64,000 bases of DNA from Occultella kanbiaonis (GCF_009708215.1 NZ_CP046175.1:868001-932000); one strand, 5' to 3'; counted from the stretch's first letter, positions 32,362 to 40,808 are shown. Notes: generated by a model not told the origin, from the sequence alone. Numbers and translations: made by a program.

Positions 32362-34398
32362 CTAGAAGGGTGGAGGTTCATCAGGGTCGACGGGTCTGGG
32401 GTCGGGGGTGCGGTAGCGCGCCTTCCCGTTGCTGCCGGGGTGGTGGATGTCGCGGCTGAGTTTGGTGATGGTGCCGTTGGGGTCGCGCTGGTAGGTGTGG
32501 CCGGTGGGGGTGTGCCAGGTGATCGTGCCGTCCGGGGCGCGCTCGTAGGAGAACTCGCCGTGGGTGACCAGGACGTGGTCGCGGCGGCACATCGGGTCGA
32601 GATTGTCGTCGCTGGTGGGTCCGATGGGGTAGGGGACGCGGTGGTTGAGCTCGGTCTGCCGCGCGGACGCGCTGCAGCCGGGGGCGATGCAGTCGGGCTC
32701 GTTCGCCTTGACCCGGTCGATCATGTTCTGGGGTGGCTCGTAGCGGGTGGTGCCGTAGTCGACGATCTTGTTGGTGAGGGGGTCGGTGACCAGGCGGGTC
32801 CAGGTGCCGCCGGCGGCGATCGCTGCTGCGACGTCGGCCGGGATCGGGCCCAGGCCCTCGACGTTGCCGGGTTCGTCGCCGCCGAGCAGGGTCGACAGCG
32901 GCACGTGGACGACGATCTGGGCGCGGTGGCCGCCGAGGATCCCGATCGGCCAGGTCCGCGGTGCGCCCCGGCCTGCGGGCGTGGCCAGGTTCGGATCACC
33001 CACCCCGGACGCGGAGCTACTTCCGGACAAGGGGCTACTACCAGTGCCGGGGCCGGCCGCGGTACCGATGCCGAACGCGGCGCCGGGCGCGGCCGGTGGC
33101 GCGGCACCGCCGGTGACGGCGGCGACCGGTGCCTTCGCGCCGGCCGTGACGGCATTCGCCCCGCTGGCCTGCTCGGCTGCGGTGTCTGTGGCGGTGGGCT
33201 GCTCGGCTGCCGGGATGGTGCCTGTCCCGGTGGCCTGTTCGGCAGCTGTGGCGGTGGGCTGTACGGCAGCTGTCCCGGTGGGCTGTTCGGCGACTGTGTC
33301 GGCAGCTGTCCCGGTGGGCTGTTCGGCGACCGTGGTCGGGGCCGTCGTATCGCTCGCGCCAGTCACGGCGATGGTGGTGGCGGGGTCGGTGGTCGGTCCG
33401 GCCGCGGGTTGGGGGTGGGGGCCGATCTGTCCGGTGGCGAGGTGGTGGGCGATGAGGTCGGCGAGGATGTCCGGGCGCAGTTGTTCCAGGGTGCGGGGGT
33501 CGCCTGCGGCTCTAGCCGTCGCGGCCGCGGCGTCCAGGGTGAGATCGAAGGTGAGGGCGTCGACGGCCGGCCAGTACAGGGTCTGGGTGGCCATGCCGTC
33601 GGCGACCATCCGGGCCCGGGAGACGTACCGCTTCTCGGAAGCGACCCGGGCGCGTTGGGTGAAGTTGGCCGGGTCTGCCTGCGCGACGGCGGTGGCGATC
33701 TCACGCTCGAGGCGGTACCGGGTCCACCCTGGTGCCTTGGGCAGGATCTCGGCCTGGACCGCCAGGGCGGGTTCGGCGTCGAGCACCGAGACGGCGGTCG
33801 CGATCAGGTCCGCTTTGGCGGCGTCGATGAGCCCGGCGGCGAGGGCGTCACCGGTCGGCGCGGCGATCGTGTCCTGCAGTTTGCCGACGCTGATGAGCCG
33901 GTTCGCCTCGCGCTTGGAGCACCCGAGCCGGGGCGCGATCTCCTCGGCGGCGATGCTGGAGCGGAAGTTCGTCCTGCGGTCCAGCACGGCGGGCTTGTCC
34001 ATGCTCATCGGGACCCGACCGGCGAGCTCGGCGGACGTGGCCCGGACCCCGGCCGCGCACGCGGACTCCAGTTGCCGCCACAGCGCGATGAGTTCGACGA
34101 GGTCGTACTCATCGATCCCGGACAGGTCCCGATCGGAACCCAGCGCGCGTTCGAGCTCGGCCAGGGTGAAGGAGTCCACCCGCGGCCGCTCGGCCAGGGC
34201 CTCGAAGTCGACCGGGGGAATCTCATCGCAGGTGCCACCGGACCCTGAGCGGCCGGGATCGTCGAAGGGGAACTCCTCGACCCGGTCGAACAGGGCGTAG
34301 GACGCTTCCAACCAGGCCGGGTCCGTGGCCAGCACGGCCACGTCCCAGGGCGGGGTCCCGATCCGGTCCCCGAACTCGCCACCACTCGCATCGTACAT
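32362..34398 (-). CDS. DUF222 domain protein with C-terminal HNH nuclease motif (REP13E12-like)
   Basis: This 678-residue protein has the DUF222 helical region over about 80-330. A long Thr/Ala/Gln/Gly-rich linker follows, and then a C-terminal HNH domain: CIAPGCSASARQTELNHRVP, continuing to NLDPMCRRDHVLVTHGEF and a WHTPTGHTY end common to this family. Such proteins occur in many copies in actinobacterial genomes; their cleavage target is unknown. TACGAT 7 nt before ATG 34398 on the minus strand supports this start. The linker holds a 36-bp-period repeat, described separately. Confidence 0.82.
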   Translation of the reverse strand: MYDASGGEFGDRIGTPPWDVAVLATDPAWLEASYALFDRVEEFPFDDPGRSGSGGTCDEIPPVDFEALAERPRVDSFTLAELERALGSDRDLSGIDEYDLVELIALWRQLESACAAGVRATSAELAGRVPMSMDKPAVLDRRTNFRSSIAAEEIAPRLGCSKREANRLISVGKLQDTIAAPTGDALAAGLIDAAKADLIATAVSVLDAEPALAVQAEILPKAPGWTRYRLEREIATAVAQADPANFTQRARVASEKRYVSRARMVADGMATQTLYWPAVDALTFDLTLDAAAATARAAGDPRTLEQLRPDILADLIAHHLATGQIGPHPQPAAGPTTDPATTIAVTGASDTTAPTTVAEQPTGTAADTVAEQPTGTAAVQPTATAAEQATGTGTIPAAEQPTATDTAAEQASGANAVTAGAKAPVAAVTGGAAPPAAPGAAFGIGTAAGPGTGSSPLSGSSSASGVGDPNLATPAGRGAPRTWPIGILGGHRAQIVVHVPLSTLLGGDEPGNVEGLGPIPADVAAAIAAGGTWTRLVTDPLTNKIVDYGTTRYEPPQNMIDRVKANEPDCIAPGCSASARQTELNHRVPYPIGPTSDDNLDPMCRRDHVLVTHGEFSYERAPDGTITWHTPTGHTYQRDPNGTITKLSRDIHHPGSNGKARYRTPDPRPVDPDEPPPF
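33265..33330 (-). repeat. In-frame minisatellite in the DUF222-HNH gene linker
   Basis: A perfect 30-bp direct repeat lies at 33265-33294 and 33301-33330 (36-bp period), with degenerate copies to about 33170. On the protein it gives VAEQPTGTAADT, VAEQPTGTAA and decaying variants between the DUF222 and HNH domains. The period is a multiple of three, so copy-number change keeps the frame. Confidence 0.85.
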
Positions 34399-34411
34399 GT
34401 GTTCTATCGTA
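34398..34411 (-). promoter_or_regulatory. -10 box and leaderless start of the DUF222-HNH gene
   Basis: Minus-strand TACGAT (34411-34406), seven bases, then ATG at 34398. Confidence 0.5.
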
Positions 34412-34503
34412 GGTCCATGCTCGAGAATCCGCAAGATATCAACGAAAATGTGGATACCGGGGCATCGGCACTCGCCCTGTGGACGGGGGTTCTCATCGGT
34501 GGA

Positions 34504-34878
34504 TCAGGCGGAGGGTGCGGTCGCCGTCGTCGAGTCGATCAGACCGGTCGCCAACTCGGTCAGCGGGTTCGGCCGCAGGGAGTAGTACGCCCAGCGGCCA
34601 CGTTGCTCGCGTGCCAGCAGTCCGGCGCTGACCAGGATCTTCAAATGGTGACTCACGGTCGGCTGGGACAGGCCCACCGGCTCGGTGAGGTCGCACACGC
34701 AGGCCTCGCCATCGGACTGTGCGGCGATGATCGCAAGGAGCTGGACGCGGGCCGGGTCGGCAAGCGCCTTGAATCCCTGCGCGATGTCCCGAGCGGTCGC
34801 CGGGTCGAGGGTGGCGTCACCGGCGGGAGGTGCGCAGCAATCGGCGCCAGTGAGCGCTGTCCCGGCTGTGGTCGACAT
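34504..34878 (-). CDS. arsR: ArsR/SmtB-family metalloregulator
   Basis: This 124-residue winged-helix repressor has the metal-site motif EACVCDL (Cys60, Cys62) at the start of the recognition region and LSQPTVSHHLKIL as recognition helix. A Cys pair in GADCCAPP near residue 14 could add a ligand. The CVC motif on the alpha-3 helix is the arsenite/antimonite site of classical ArsR. It is divergent from the ArsO-like gene across 82 bp that carry two direct repeats, so As(III)-controlled expression of both is likely. Confidence 0.87.
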   Translation of the reverse strand: MSTTAGTALTGADCCAPPAGDATLDPATARDIAQGFKALADPARVQLLAIIAAQSDGEACVCDLTEPVGLSQPTVSHHLKILVSAGLLAREQRGRWAYYSLRPNPLTELATGLIDSTTATAPSA

Positions 34879-34896
34879 GGGCCCATTCTGGCACGG

Positions 34897-34948
34897 ATTG
34901 ACAATCTTCGATATGTCACCCAATCTTGCCATATTGACGTTTCTCGAT
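34897..34948. promoter_or_regulatory. Two direct repeats, candidate ArsR operators
   Basis: ATTGAC-N5-TCGAT occurs at 34897-34912 and again at 34933-34948, 36 bp apart, in the AT-richer gap between the divergent arsR and ArsO-like genes. The 36-bp spacing is roughly 3.4 helical turns. Confidence 0.65.
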
Positions 34949-34960
34949 GGGAGCTTGGTC

Positions 34961-36385
34961 ATGGGCAGCACAGTTGACGTTCGGCGGGACGAGTTGCCGA
35001 TCGTGGTGATCGGAGCCGGGCCGGTGGGTCTCGCCGCTGCGGCGCACCTGCTGGAACGCGGTCTGGAACCGCTCATCCTCGAGTCCGGCGACGGTCCCGG
35101 GTCCGCCGTCGCCTCCTGGGGCCAGGTGCGGCTGTTCTCGCCCTGGCGGTACGACGTCGACGGCGCGGCGCGGCGGCTCCTGGAACCCACGGGCTGGCTG
35201 ATGCCGGACGCCGAGGGGCTGCCCACCGGCGCCGACCTGGTCACGCGCTATCTGACCCCGCTGGCCGACACCGATGCGATCGCATCCCGGCTGCGGACCC
35301 GAACCCGAGTGGTCGCAGTCAGCAGGGACGGCGCCGACAAGACCCAGAGTCTCGGGCGGGACCGCCGGGGCTACCGGGTGCGGGCCGTCGTCGGTGAGCG
35401 TCGCGAGAGTGTGGACATCCTCGCCCGCGCCATCATCGACGCCTCGGGCACGTTCGGTCGGCCCAACCCGCTGGGCCGGGGTGGTCTGCCCGCCATGGGC
35501 GAGGATCGGGCCGGCGAGTATCTGACCGGGCCGCTCCCGGACGTCCTCGGCGCGCAGCGGCTCCGGTTCGCGGGCCGCCACACTCTCGTCGTCGGCATGG
35601 GGCACTCCGCCGCGAACAGCCTGTTGAGCCTGGTCGAACTGGCCGAGTCCGAGCCGGGCACCACGATCACGTGGGCGATCCGGGGCGGCTCGGCCCGTCG
35701 CCTGTTCGGCGGCGGGACGGACGACGAGCTGCCTGCGCGCGGCCTCCTCGGGACCAAGCTCCGCGACGCCGTCGACGCCGGAAGGCTGCAGTTGCTCACC
35801 AGGGTGCGCATCGAGGAGCTCCGTCCGAGCGGTGACACGGTCAAGGTCCTCGGCCTGACCAAGGACGACCGCCTCGACCTCGACACGCATGCGATCGTCA
35901 ACGCGACCGGCTTCCGCCCCGACCTGGACATGCTGCGCGAGGTTCGCCTCGACCTCGATCCCGTCGTGGAGGCGCCGACGGCATTGGCGCCCCTGATCGA
36001 CCCGAACCAGCACTCCTGTGGCACCGTTCCTCCGCACGGGGAGCGCGTCCTGGCGCATCCCGACGACGGGTTCTACCTGGCCGGTATGAAGTCCTACGGC
36101 CGCGCGCCCACCTTCCTGTTGGCGACCGGGTACGAGCAGGTCCGCTCGATCGCCGCCGCACTGTCGGGGAACCGGGTCGACGCGGACACGCTCCAGCTGA
36201 GCCTGCCCGCGACCGGGGTCTGCTCCACGGACCTGCCGGGAGACTCCGACGGCGGGTCCGGCTCGTGCTGCGGTGCGTCGCCCGACGAGCCCCAACTCGT
36301 CACGCTGGGAGTAGGCGCGGCTGCGGGTGTCGGGTTCGCCACCGGCGTGGTGCACGGTCGCTCGGGCGATACGCCGAGGGACTGA
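34961..36385 (+). CDS. FAD-dependent monooxygenase-like protein, probably ArsO type
   Basis: This 474-residue flavoprotein has VVIGAGPVGLAAAAHLLERG (FAD fold, about 15-34). LRLFSPWRYDVDG-like residues near 55 and the second nucleotide fold HTLVVGMGHSAANSL follow, and then NATGFRPDL and FYLAGMKSYGRAPTF. The C-terminal tail carries Cys in GVCSTD and SGSCCGAS, which could bind a metalloid. With the arsR neighbour this matches the ArsO-type flavin monooxygenases found in arsenic clusters. GGAG upstream favours ATG 34961 over an in-frame ATG at 34913. The substrate is not established. Confidence 0.68.
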   Translation: MGSTVDVRRDELPIVVIGAGPVGLAAAAHLLERGLEPLILESGDGPGSAVASWGQVRLFSPWRYDVDGAARRLLEPTGWLMPDAEGLPTGADLVTRYLTPLADTDAIASRLRTRTRVVAVSRDGADKTQSLGRDRRGYRVRAVVGERRESVDILARAIIDASGTFGRPNPLGRGGLPAMGEDRAGEYLTGPLPDVLGAQRLRFAGRHTLVVGMGHSAANSLLSLVELAESEPGTTITWAIRGGSARRLFGGGTDDELPARGLLGTKLRDAVDAGRLQLLTRVRIEELRPSGDTVKVLGLTKDDRLDLDTHAIVNATGFRPDLDMLREVRLDLDPVVEAPTALAPLIDPNQHSCGTVPPHGERVLAHPDDGFYLAGMKSYGRAPTFLLATGYEQVRSIAAALSGNRVDADTLQLSLPATGVCSTDLPGDSDGGSGSCCGASPDEPQLVTLGVGAAAGVGFATGVVHGRSGDTPRD

Positions 36386-36493
36386 AACCGGGTCGGTCGG
36401 GGACCGCGTCCCGGCCCAGCACCCACCCGGCGTACTCGAGCGCCCGGCGAGCGCCATCCCTTAGGCTGACGGCGAGACGGGGGTGGGGCGCGA

Positions 36494-37348
36494 ATGCTAC
36501 GGGTGACGCTGCGCGGGTCGGGCGTGCCGACCGTGGTGCTCGGGACCGGCGACACCCTGCTCGTGGGCCGGTCGCCGGACAGTGCGCTGCCCGAGGTCGA
36601 CGCGGACACCCAGCTGCATCTCACTGCCCTCGCCCTACCCCGCGTCGCACCGCACGTGTCCCGCGTGGTCGGTGAGGTCCAGGTCGGCGAGGAGGTCGTC
36701 CGGCTCCGCTGGCGCGGCAGCACCGGCGCCCAGCTCTCCTCCCTGTTCGACGCCCCCGGCGGTGCGCGCCGGGTCGCGCTCTCGGAGGGCATGGCCGCGC
36801 TGCTCGACGAGGGCGAGAACCACCTGCTCGTCCTGCGCGGCCGGCAGACGGCCACGGGGACCTTCACCGACCTCGTCCTCGTCGTGGACGTCGAGGAGGT
36901 CCGAGACGAGCCGGCGCCGGTCGCGCTGGTCGCCGAGGGCGACCCCGACGGCGCCGCCACCGCCGACGCGCCGCACCTGGAGCGCTGGTCGCGCGAGTGG
37001 TACGTGGCACTCGCCCTCGCCGAGCCCTGGTTGACCGGCGCGGACGACTACCCACGGCCGCCGTCGAACCGGGAGATCTACGAGCGCATCCTGCACTGGC
37101 GCGGCCACGCCTGGAACCTCGAACGCGCGCAGCGCGTGGACGACGCGATCCGCTCCGTGGCCCGCCTCGCGTTCGGCCCGGACGACGACCCGTTCACCGT
37201 GACGGAAGGCCGCGTGCAGAACGTGAGGTTCGCCGTCGGGCGTCGTGCCGCGGAGGTACGACTGGTGACGACGGCGGACCTCGAGGCCGTCCACGAGGCC
37301 CGTTCGCGCGGTGCCGGCCTCAATCCTGGGGCTCCGACCGCGCCGTAG
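36494..37348 (+). CDS. FHA-like domain protein at the head of the ESX-type locus
   Basis: This 284-residue protein has an N-terminal beta-rich domain whose opening LLVGRSPDS and later RVAPHVSRVVGEV resemble the GRS...H-SR strands of FHA phosphothreonine-binding domains (about 1-90). The C-terminal half is helical and charged, with WSREWYVALALAEPWL and YERILHWRGHAWN. It probably reads phosphorylation by a Ser/Thr kinase such as the one at 55483. TAGGCT at 36462 is a possible -10. It lies 103 bp before the first WXG100 gene and is not preceded by the shared ESX module. Confidence 0.6.
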   Translation: MLRVTLRGSGVPTVVLGTGDTLLVGRSPDSALPEVDADTQLHLTALALPRVAPHVSRVVGEVQVGEEVVRLRWRGSTGAQLSSLFDAPGGARRVALSEGMAALLDEGENHLLVLRGRQTATGTFTDLVLVVDVEEVRDEPAPVALVAEGDPDGAATADAPHLERWSREWYVALALAEPWLTGADDYPRPPSNREIYERILHWRGHAWNLERAQRVDDAIRSVARLAFGPDDDPFTVTEGRVQNVRFAVGRRAAEVRLVTTADLEAVHEARSRGAGLNPGAPTAP

Positions 37349-37352
37349 CGGC

Positions 37353-37405
37353 GGAACCTTCCACCCCCTGTTCGCTGGCTTCTCCGGCGACGGCGCTCCT
37401 AGCGT
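37353..37405 (+). promoter_or_regulatory. ESX-type promoter module, copy 2
   Basis: GGAACCTTCCACCCC (37353-37367), CTGG at 37375 and TAGCGT at 37400-37405. TAGCGT fits the TANNNT -10 pattern. Transcription would begin near 37412, about 40 nt before the WXG100 start. The palindromic half GGAA-NN-TTCC looks like a protein-binding site. Confidence 0.7.
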
Positions 37406-37451
37406 CGAAGGCAGGTCGACAAGGCGTCGACGAAGCCCTCAGGAGGACACC

Positions 37452-37730
37452 ATGACGTACGACCGCTCGCAGTTCTACGGCATCGACACCGAGTACTCCC
37501 GGGACGCCTCCCGGAACATGGACACCGGCGCCCAGGACCTCAAGTCCATGGTTGGCAACGTCTCCGCCATGCTCGAGTCCGTGCTCTGGATCGGGCCTGC
37601 CGCCAGCAAGTTCAAGCAGGACTGGGACGGCTCCCTGCGCCCCGAGCTCGAGGCCGCCACGGACTCCCTCAGCGAGAACGCGGCCGAGTTGCGCCGCCGC
37701 GCCGACCTCCAGGACGAGGTCTCCAGCTGA
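37452..37730 (+). CDS. WXG100-family ESX protein
   Basis: This 92-residue all-helical protein has the WXG turn as WIG at residues 46-48, centrally placed. It has no signal peptide, as in EsxA/EsxB-like proteins that leave through type VII secretion as helical-hairpin dimers. AGGAGG precedes the ATG. The nearest similar protein is the one at 39189, and the two may pair. It is controlled by the module at 37353. Confidence 0.87.
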   Translation: MTYDRSQFYGIDTEYSRDASRNMDTGAQDLKSMVGNVSAMLESVLWIGPAASKFKQDWDGSLRPELEAATDSLSENAAELRRRADLQDEVSS

Positions 37731-37752
37731 GGTCGCCGGCCGCCGCCGGGGC

Positions 37753-37805
37753 GGAAGTTTCCACCCCCACGGCGCTGGCCCCGGCAGCGATCGACTGCCT
37801 AGCGT
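37753..37805 (+). promoter_or_regulatory. ESX-type promoter module, copy 3
   Basis: GGAAGTTTCCACCCC (37753-37767), CTGG at 37775 and TAGCGT at 37800. The element positions are the same as in copy 2, shifted by exactly 400 bp. It gives the Gly-rich WXG-type gene its own promoter behind the first WXG100 gene. Confidence 0.7.
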
Positions 37806-37905
37806 CATCGACCAGCGGCACCGGCCACCAGCACCACCGGGCCGGGCACTACCCCGCAGTTCCGACAGACCGGACCGACTTCCAGAAGCAGAAAGGAGAC
37901 TGGCG

Positions 37906-39093
37906 ATGACCGGGTTCCAAGGCGCCGACGTCAGCGCGCTCGACGAGATGGCCCAGAAGGCCCAGGAGGGTGCCGACTACGCGAAGATGATCGCGAAGGC
38001 GCTGAAGCTCGTGGTCAAGGCGCTCCGGGCGATGAGCTGGACCGGCTGGGCCGCCGCGTTCGCCAACTACCTCGAGTTCACCGTGATCCCGTGGATCGAG
38101 ACCACCGGTGAGGCGCTCGAGCGGTTCGCCAACATCCTCAAGGCCGCCTCGGCCCTGCAGAAGGCCGTCAGCGGCGACTCGCCGTCGGTCTCCATTCCGG
38201 CGAGCGCCTACACCAGCCCGAACATGCCGGCCACGACGGCGGTCAACCCGCCGATGCTGTCCGCGCCGCTGCCGGCCATCTCGAACGGGCAGATGCCCAC
38301 GGGTGCCGTCGGTGACGGGGCCGTGGTGATCACGCCGACCGGAGTCGGCTCCCGGTCCAGCTCGCTCGGCAACACCGGCTCGAGCGGCGGTGGCGCCACG
38401 ATCATCACCCCGGACGGGCTGACCATCCGCTGGGACGGCACGGGCACCCTCGGCCTGTCCACGGGCGGCTCGGCGGCCAGCTCCACGAGCCTGCCCGCCG
38501 TGATCTCCGGCCAGGGCGCGGCCTCGGCCGCCGTCGGCGGGGGAGCCGCGGCGCTCGCCCCGATGGCCGCCGCGGCACTCGCCTCGGGCGGCTCAGGATC
38601 CGGCCCGACGGCGTCCGGCGGCTCCGGTTCGTCGGGCTCGCTCGGCGCGGGGTCGCTCGGGTCGGCGTCACTGGGGTCCACGGGTGCGTCCGGCGGCTCC
38701 GGTGGTGGGTCTGGCTCGGGCACCGGCGGCGGTGGCGGTGGGCTCGGCTCGGGCGGCCTCGGATCGGCCGGCTCCGATGGGTTGGGCCCCGGCTCCGGTG
38801 GCGCCGGTCTCGGCGCCGGGTCCCTCGGACGCGGCGGCCCTGGCATCGCGCCGGGAGACCCGGCCACGACATCGGCTCCGGTCACCTTCGGTGCCGCCGG
38901 CGGGGCCAGCATCGGCACCGCCACCGGCGGCTCGCCACCGCTGCTCGGCGCGGACACCGTCACCGGCGGCTCCTCGACCAACCCTGCTCTCCTCGCGGCA
39001 CCCCTCGGGCTCGCCGGACTGGGCACCGCGGCACTGGGTGCTCTGCGCCGGAAGGACGGTGATCAGCCCGATGGCCTCGACGACGAGGACTGA
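37906..39093 (+). CDS. Large WXG-type protein with Gly/Ser-rich body and C-terminal hydrophobic end
   Basis: This 395-residue protein has a helical first 95 residues with WTG at 45-47, like a WXG100 domain. A Pro/Ala linker and some 200 residues of Gly/Ser-rich low complexity (units such as GSGSLGAGSLGSASLGS) follow. A hydrophobic segment PALLAAPLGLAGLGTAALGAL is followed by the basic end RRKDGD. The last feature suggests a membrane anchor at the C-terminus. It resembles the PE/PPE and Gly-rich ESX substrates in plan but not in family motifs. The AAAGGAG site lies before the ATG. It is probably exported and surface-located (inference). Confidence 0.65.
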   Translation: MTGFQGADVSALDEMAQKAQEGADYAKMIAKALKLVVKALRAMSWTGWAAAFANYLEFTVIPWIETTGEALERFANILKAASALQKAVSGDSPSVSIPASAYTSPNMPATTAVNPPMLSAPLPAISNGQMPTGAVGDGAVVITPTGVGSRSSSLGNTGSSGGGATIITPDGLTIRWDGTGTLGLSTGGSAASSTSLPAVISGQGAASAAVGGGAAALAPMAAAALASGGSGSGPTASGGSGSSGSLGAGSLGSASLGSTGASGGSGGGSGSGTGGGGGGLGSGGLGSAGSDGLGPGSGGAGLGAGSLGRGGPGIAPGDPATTSAPVTFGAAGGASIGTATGGSPPLLGADTVTGGSSTNPALLAAPLGLAGLGTAALGALRRKDGDQPDGLDDED

Positions 39094-39188
39094 TCCCACG
39101 ACCTGACCGCACGACCAGCAGTCACCAGTTCCGACCAGCACGAACCACCCAACCGCTGAGCGACTCAGCACCTACGAAGGGACACACC

Positions 39189-39458
39189 ATGAGCACCACC
39201 GTCTACGGGATGGACATCACCGCCGCACGCGACCTCGTCCGGGTGATGAACTCCGACGCCGACGTGATCAACCAGCTGACGGCGCAGCTGACCCAGCAGC
39301 TTGAGGCGACCCCCTGGTACGGCCCGGACGCGCAGCGGTTCACCAGTGACTGGCAGGGCCAGTACGTGCCGGCCCTGCAGAACGTGGTCCAGGCACTCCA
39401 AGAGAACGCGACGATCCTGAGCCAGCAGGCCGACGACCAGGAGCGCGCCTCCTCCTGA
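39189..39458 (+). CDS. WXG100-family ESX protein
   Basis: This 89-residue helical protein has WYG at residues 43-45 and no signal peptide. It starts 95 bp after the Gly-rich protein, with AGGGA before its ATG and no ESX module of its own, so it is probably on the transcript from 37753. It is a likely partner of the WXG100 protein at 37452. A strong hairpin at 39494 follows its gene. Confidence 0.87.
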   Translation: MSTTVYGMDITAARDLVRVMNSDADVINQLTAQLTQQLEATPWYGPDAQRFTSDWQGQYVPALQNVVQALQENATILSQQADDQERASS

Positions 39459-39493
39459 CCCGACCCCCGCCGTCGACCGCGGCGGGCCCAGGC

Positions 39494-39530
39494 CGACGGC
39501 CGGCTCCCTTCCCCCGGGAGCCGGCCGTCG
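39494..39530 (+). terminator. Strong hairpin terminator after the WXG100 gene
   Basis: A perfect 15-bp stem (39494-39508 with 39516-39530), almost all G-C, closes a 7-nt loop. No U tract follows, as is common in high-GC actinobacteria. It separates the WXG100 genes from the oppositely oriented DUF1801 gene. Confidence 0.75.
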
Positions 39531-39588
39531 TGGGCGGTGCGCCACTAGCGCTGGACCGTGACAGGTGTCGGATGGTGAGTGGTGCGTT

Positions 39589-40068
39589 TCAGCCGGCGGC
39601 CTTCTCGACGAGAGCGGCGAGTTCCTGCCACGCAGCCTCGGTGGGTTCGGCCAGCGCGAACGACGTGGGCCAGAACCCGCTGGCATCGTCGAGCTCCGCC
39701 TGCACGCTGAAGCCGAAGGTCGAATACCGCTCCTTGTCCTGCTGACCGCTGCGGAAGAAGCACAGCACCTTGCCCTTCTTCGCGTAGCCGGGCTGCCCGT
39801 AGTACAACTTCGGTGCCAGGCCTGGGGCGACCTCGGTCACGATCGCGTGCACGCGTTCGGCGAGCACTCGGTCGGACTCGGGCATCTGGGCGATCTTCGC
39901 CAGCACGTCCGCCTCATCGGCGGCCGCCTTGTCCGTGCCGCTGCCGCGCTTGGCCTGGGTCTTCAACTCCGCGGCCCGCTCCTTGACCGCGGCCCGTTCC
40001 TGCTCGGACAGGCCCGCCGCGGCGCTGCCGCTCCGACCCCGTGCGCCACTGTTCGACTTCGCTGCCAT
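39589..40068 (-). CDS. DUF1801 (YdhG-like) domain protein
   Basis: This 159-residue protein has a charged helical N-terminal part rich in Ala/Lys/Glu. The DUF1801 core follows, with VHAIVTEVAPGLAPKLYYGQPGYAK, then KVLCFFRSGQQ and YSTFGF. Such proteins are annotated as iron-chaperone or YjbR-like, but their role is not settled. AGAGGAG precedes ATG 40068. It lies on the opposite strand to the ESX genes and separates them from the two decayed genes. Confidence 0.75.
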   Translation of the reverse strand: MAAKSNSGARGRSGSAAAGLSEQERAAVKERAAELKTQAKRGSGTDKAAADEADVLAKIAQMPESDRVLAERVHAIVTEVAPGLAPKLYYGQPGYAKKGKVLCFFRSGQQDKERYSTFGFSVQAELDDASGFWPTSFALAEPTEAAWQELAALVEKAAG

Positions 40069-40254
40069 CGCTGCTCCTCTGCTCGGTGATGGTCGCTCGA
40101 CCTGACTCCACGTTAGAGAGGGTGGCGGCGTGGGGCTTCTCGATTCCTGCTCGATGTGGGGTCGGGGTCGAGCGCGGCTCGGGCGTGCGGCTCGGTGAAC
40201 CCGCACCGGGCCACCACGGCAGCGGGTGGAGGCGGCAGAGGTGCAGGCGCGCAC

Positions 40255-40808
40255 TCAGAGGCGATCCCGAAGCCACTCGACCAGTTCGTCGACGTCGTCC
40301 GCGTTGGCAAGCGGGTCCCGCACCTCGGGCTCATCCGCCTGGGGCTGCTCCTCCCGGATGGGCTGATCGAGAGAACCCCGATCGGATGCGACCCAGAGCC
40401 CGTAGGAGCTCACCGCGCGGTAGCGCCCTGCCTCCTCGCCGCCCTTGTCGACGAGGAACACCACCACGGTGCCGGCCGGCACCGTGGTGTCGGCGTCCGG
40501 CGAACGATCCCCGCTGCCCAGGAACCCCACCGGGACGGACGGTCCCAGGTCGATACCTGCGAGCTTCTCGTCGATCTCGAGCGTCAGGCAGTTGTACTGC
40601 ACCGGCAACGACAGCGTCTGAAAGCAGAGCGAGTTCCTCGACTGTGCCAGGGGGGACCACCTCAGACGCGCCGTAGATGCGTGCGGTAGGCCAGAATGAC
40701 TGGCTGTCGGGTCCCCCCAGATGTTTGACACGCCGTAGCGAGCGCCAGAGTGGCTCCAAGTGCGAGGCTCAAGGCGAGTGCCCGTCGAACTAGTGGTGAT
40801 GCATTCAT
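40255..40808 (-). pseudogene. Lipoprotein gene broken by two frame changes
   Basis: The start ATG at 40808 opens a lipoprotein signal (MNASPLVRRALALSLALGAT then LALATAC, with Cys as lipobox), but the frame stops soon after. At a six-base C run (40713-40718 on the plus strand) the sensible reading moves to a second frame: PDSQSFWPTARIYGASEVV and ELALLSDAVVAGAV. Near 40600 it moves again to a third: YNCLTLEIDEKLAGIDLG, then TVVVFLVDKGGEEAGRYRAV. The last part runs to 40255. Each segment reads as protein only in its own frame. Either real indels or base-calling errors at the homopolymer explain it. The intact protein would be an exported lipoprotein of unknown function. Confidence 0.7.

Noticed and set aside
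33170-33335. CRISPR-like array
   Set aside because: The repeats are in frame in a coding linker, with short degenerate spacers and no cas genes.
37353-37380. GGAAC read as the -35 element of an ECF sigma factor promoter
   Set aside because: The conserved TANNNT box is 46-47 nt away, too far for a -35/-10 pair, and TTCC completes a palindrome. An activator site fits better, though an ECF promoter using the region near CTGG as -10 is not fully excluded.
40590-40720. Programmed ribosomal frameshifting in the lipoprotein gene
   Set aside because: Two shifts would be needed, in a region of poor coding quality next to another broken gene. No slippery motif with a following pseudoknot is evident.
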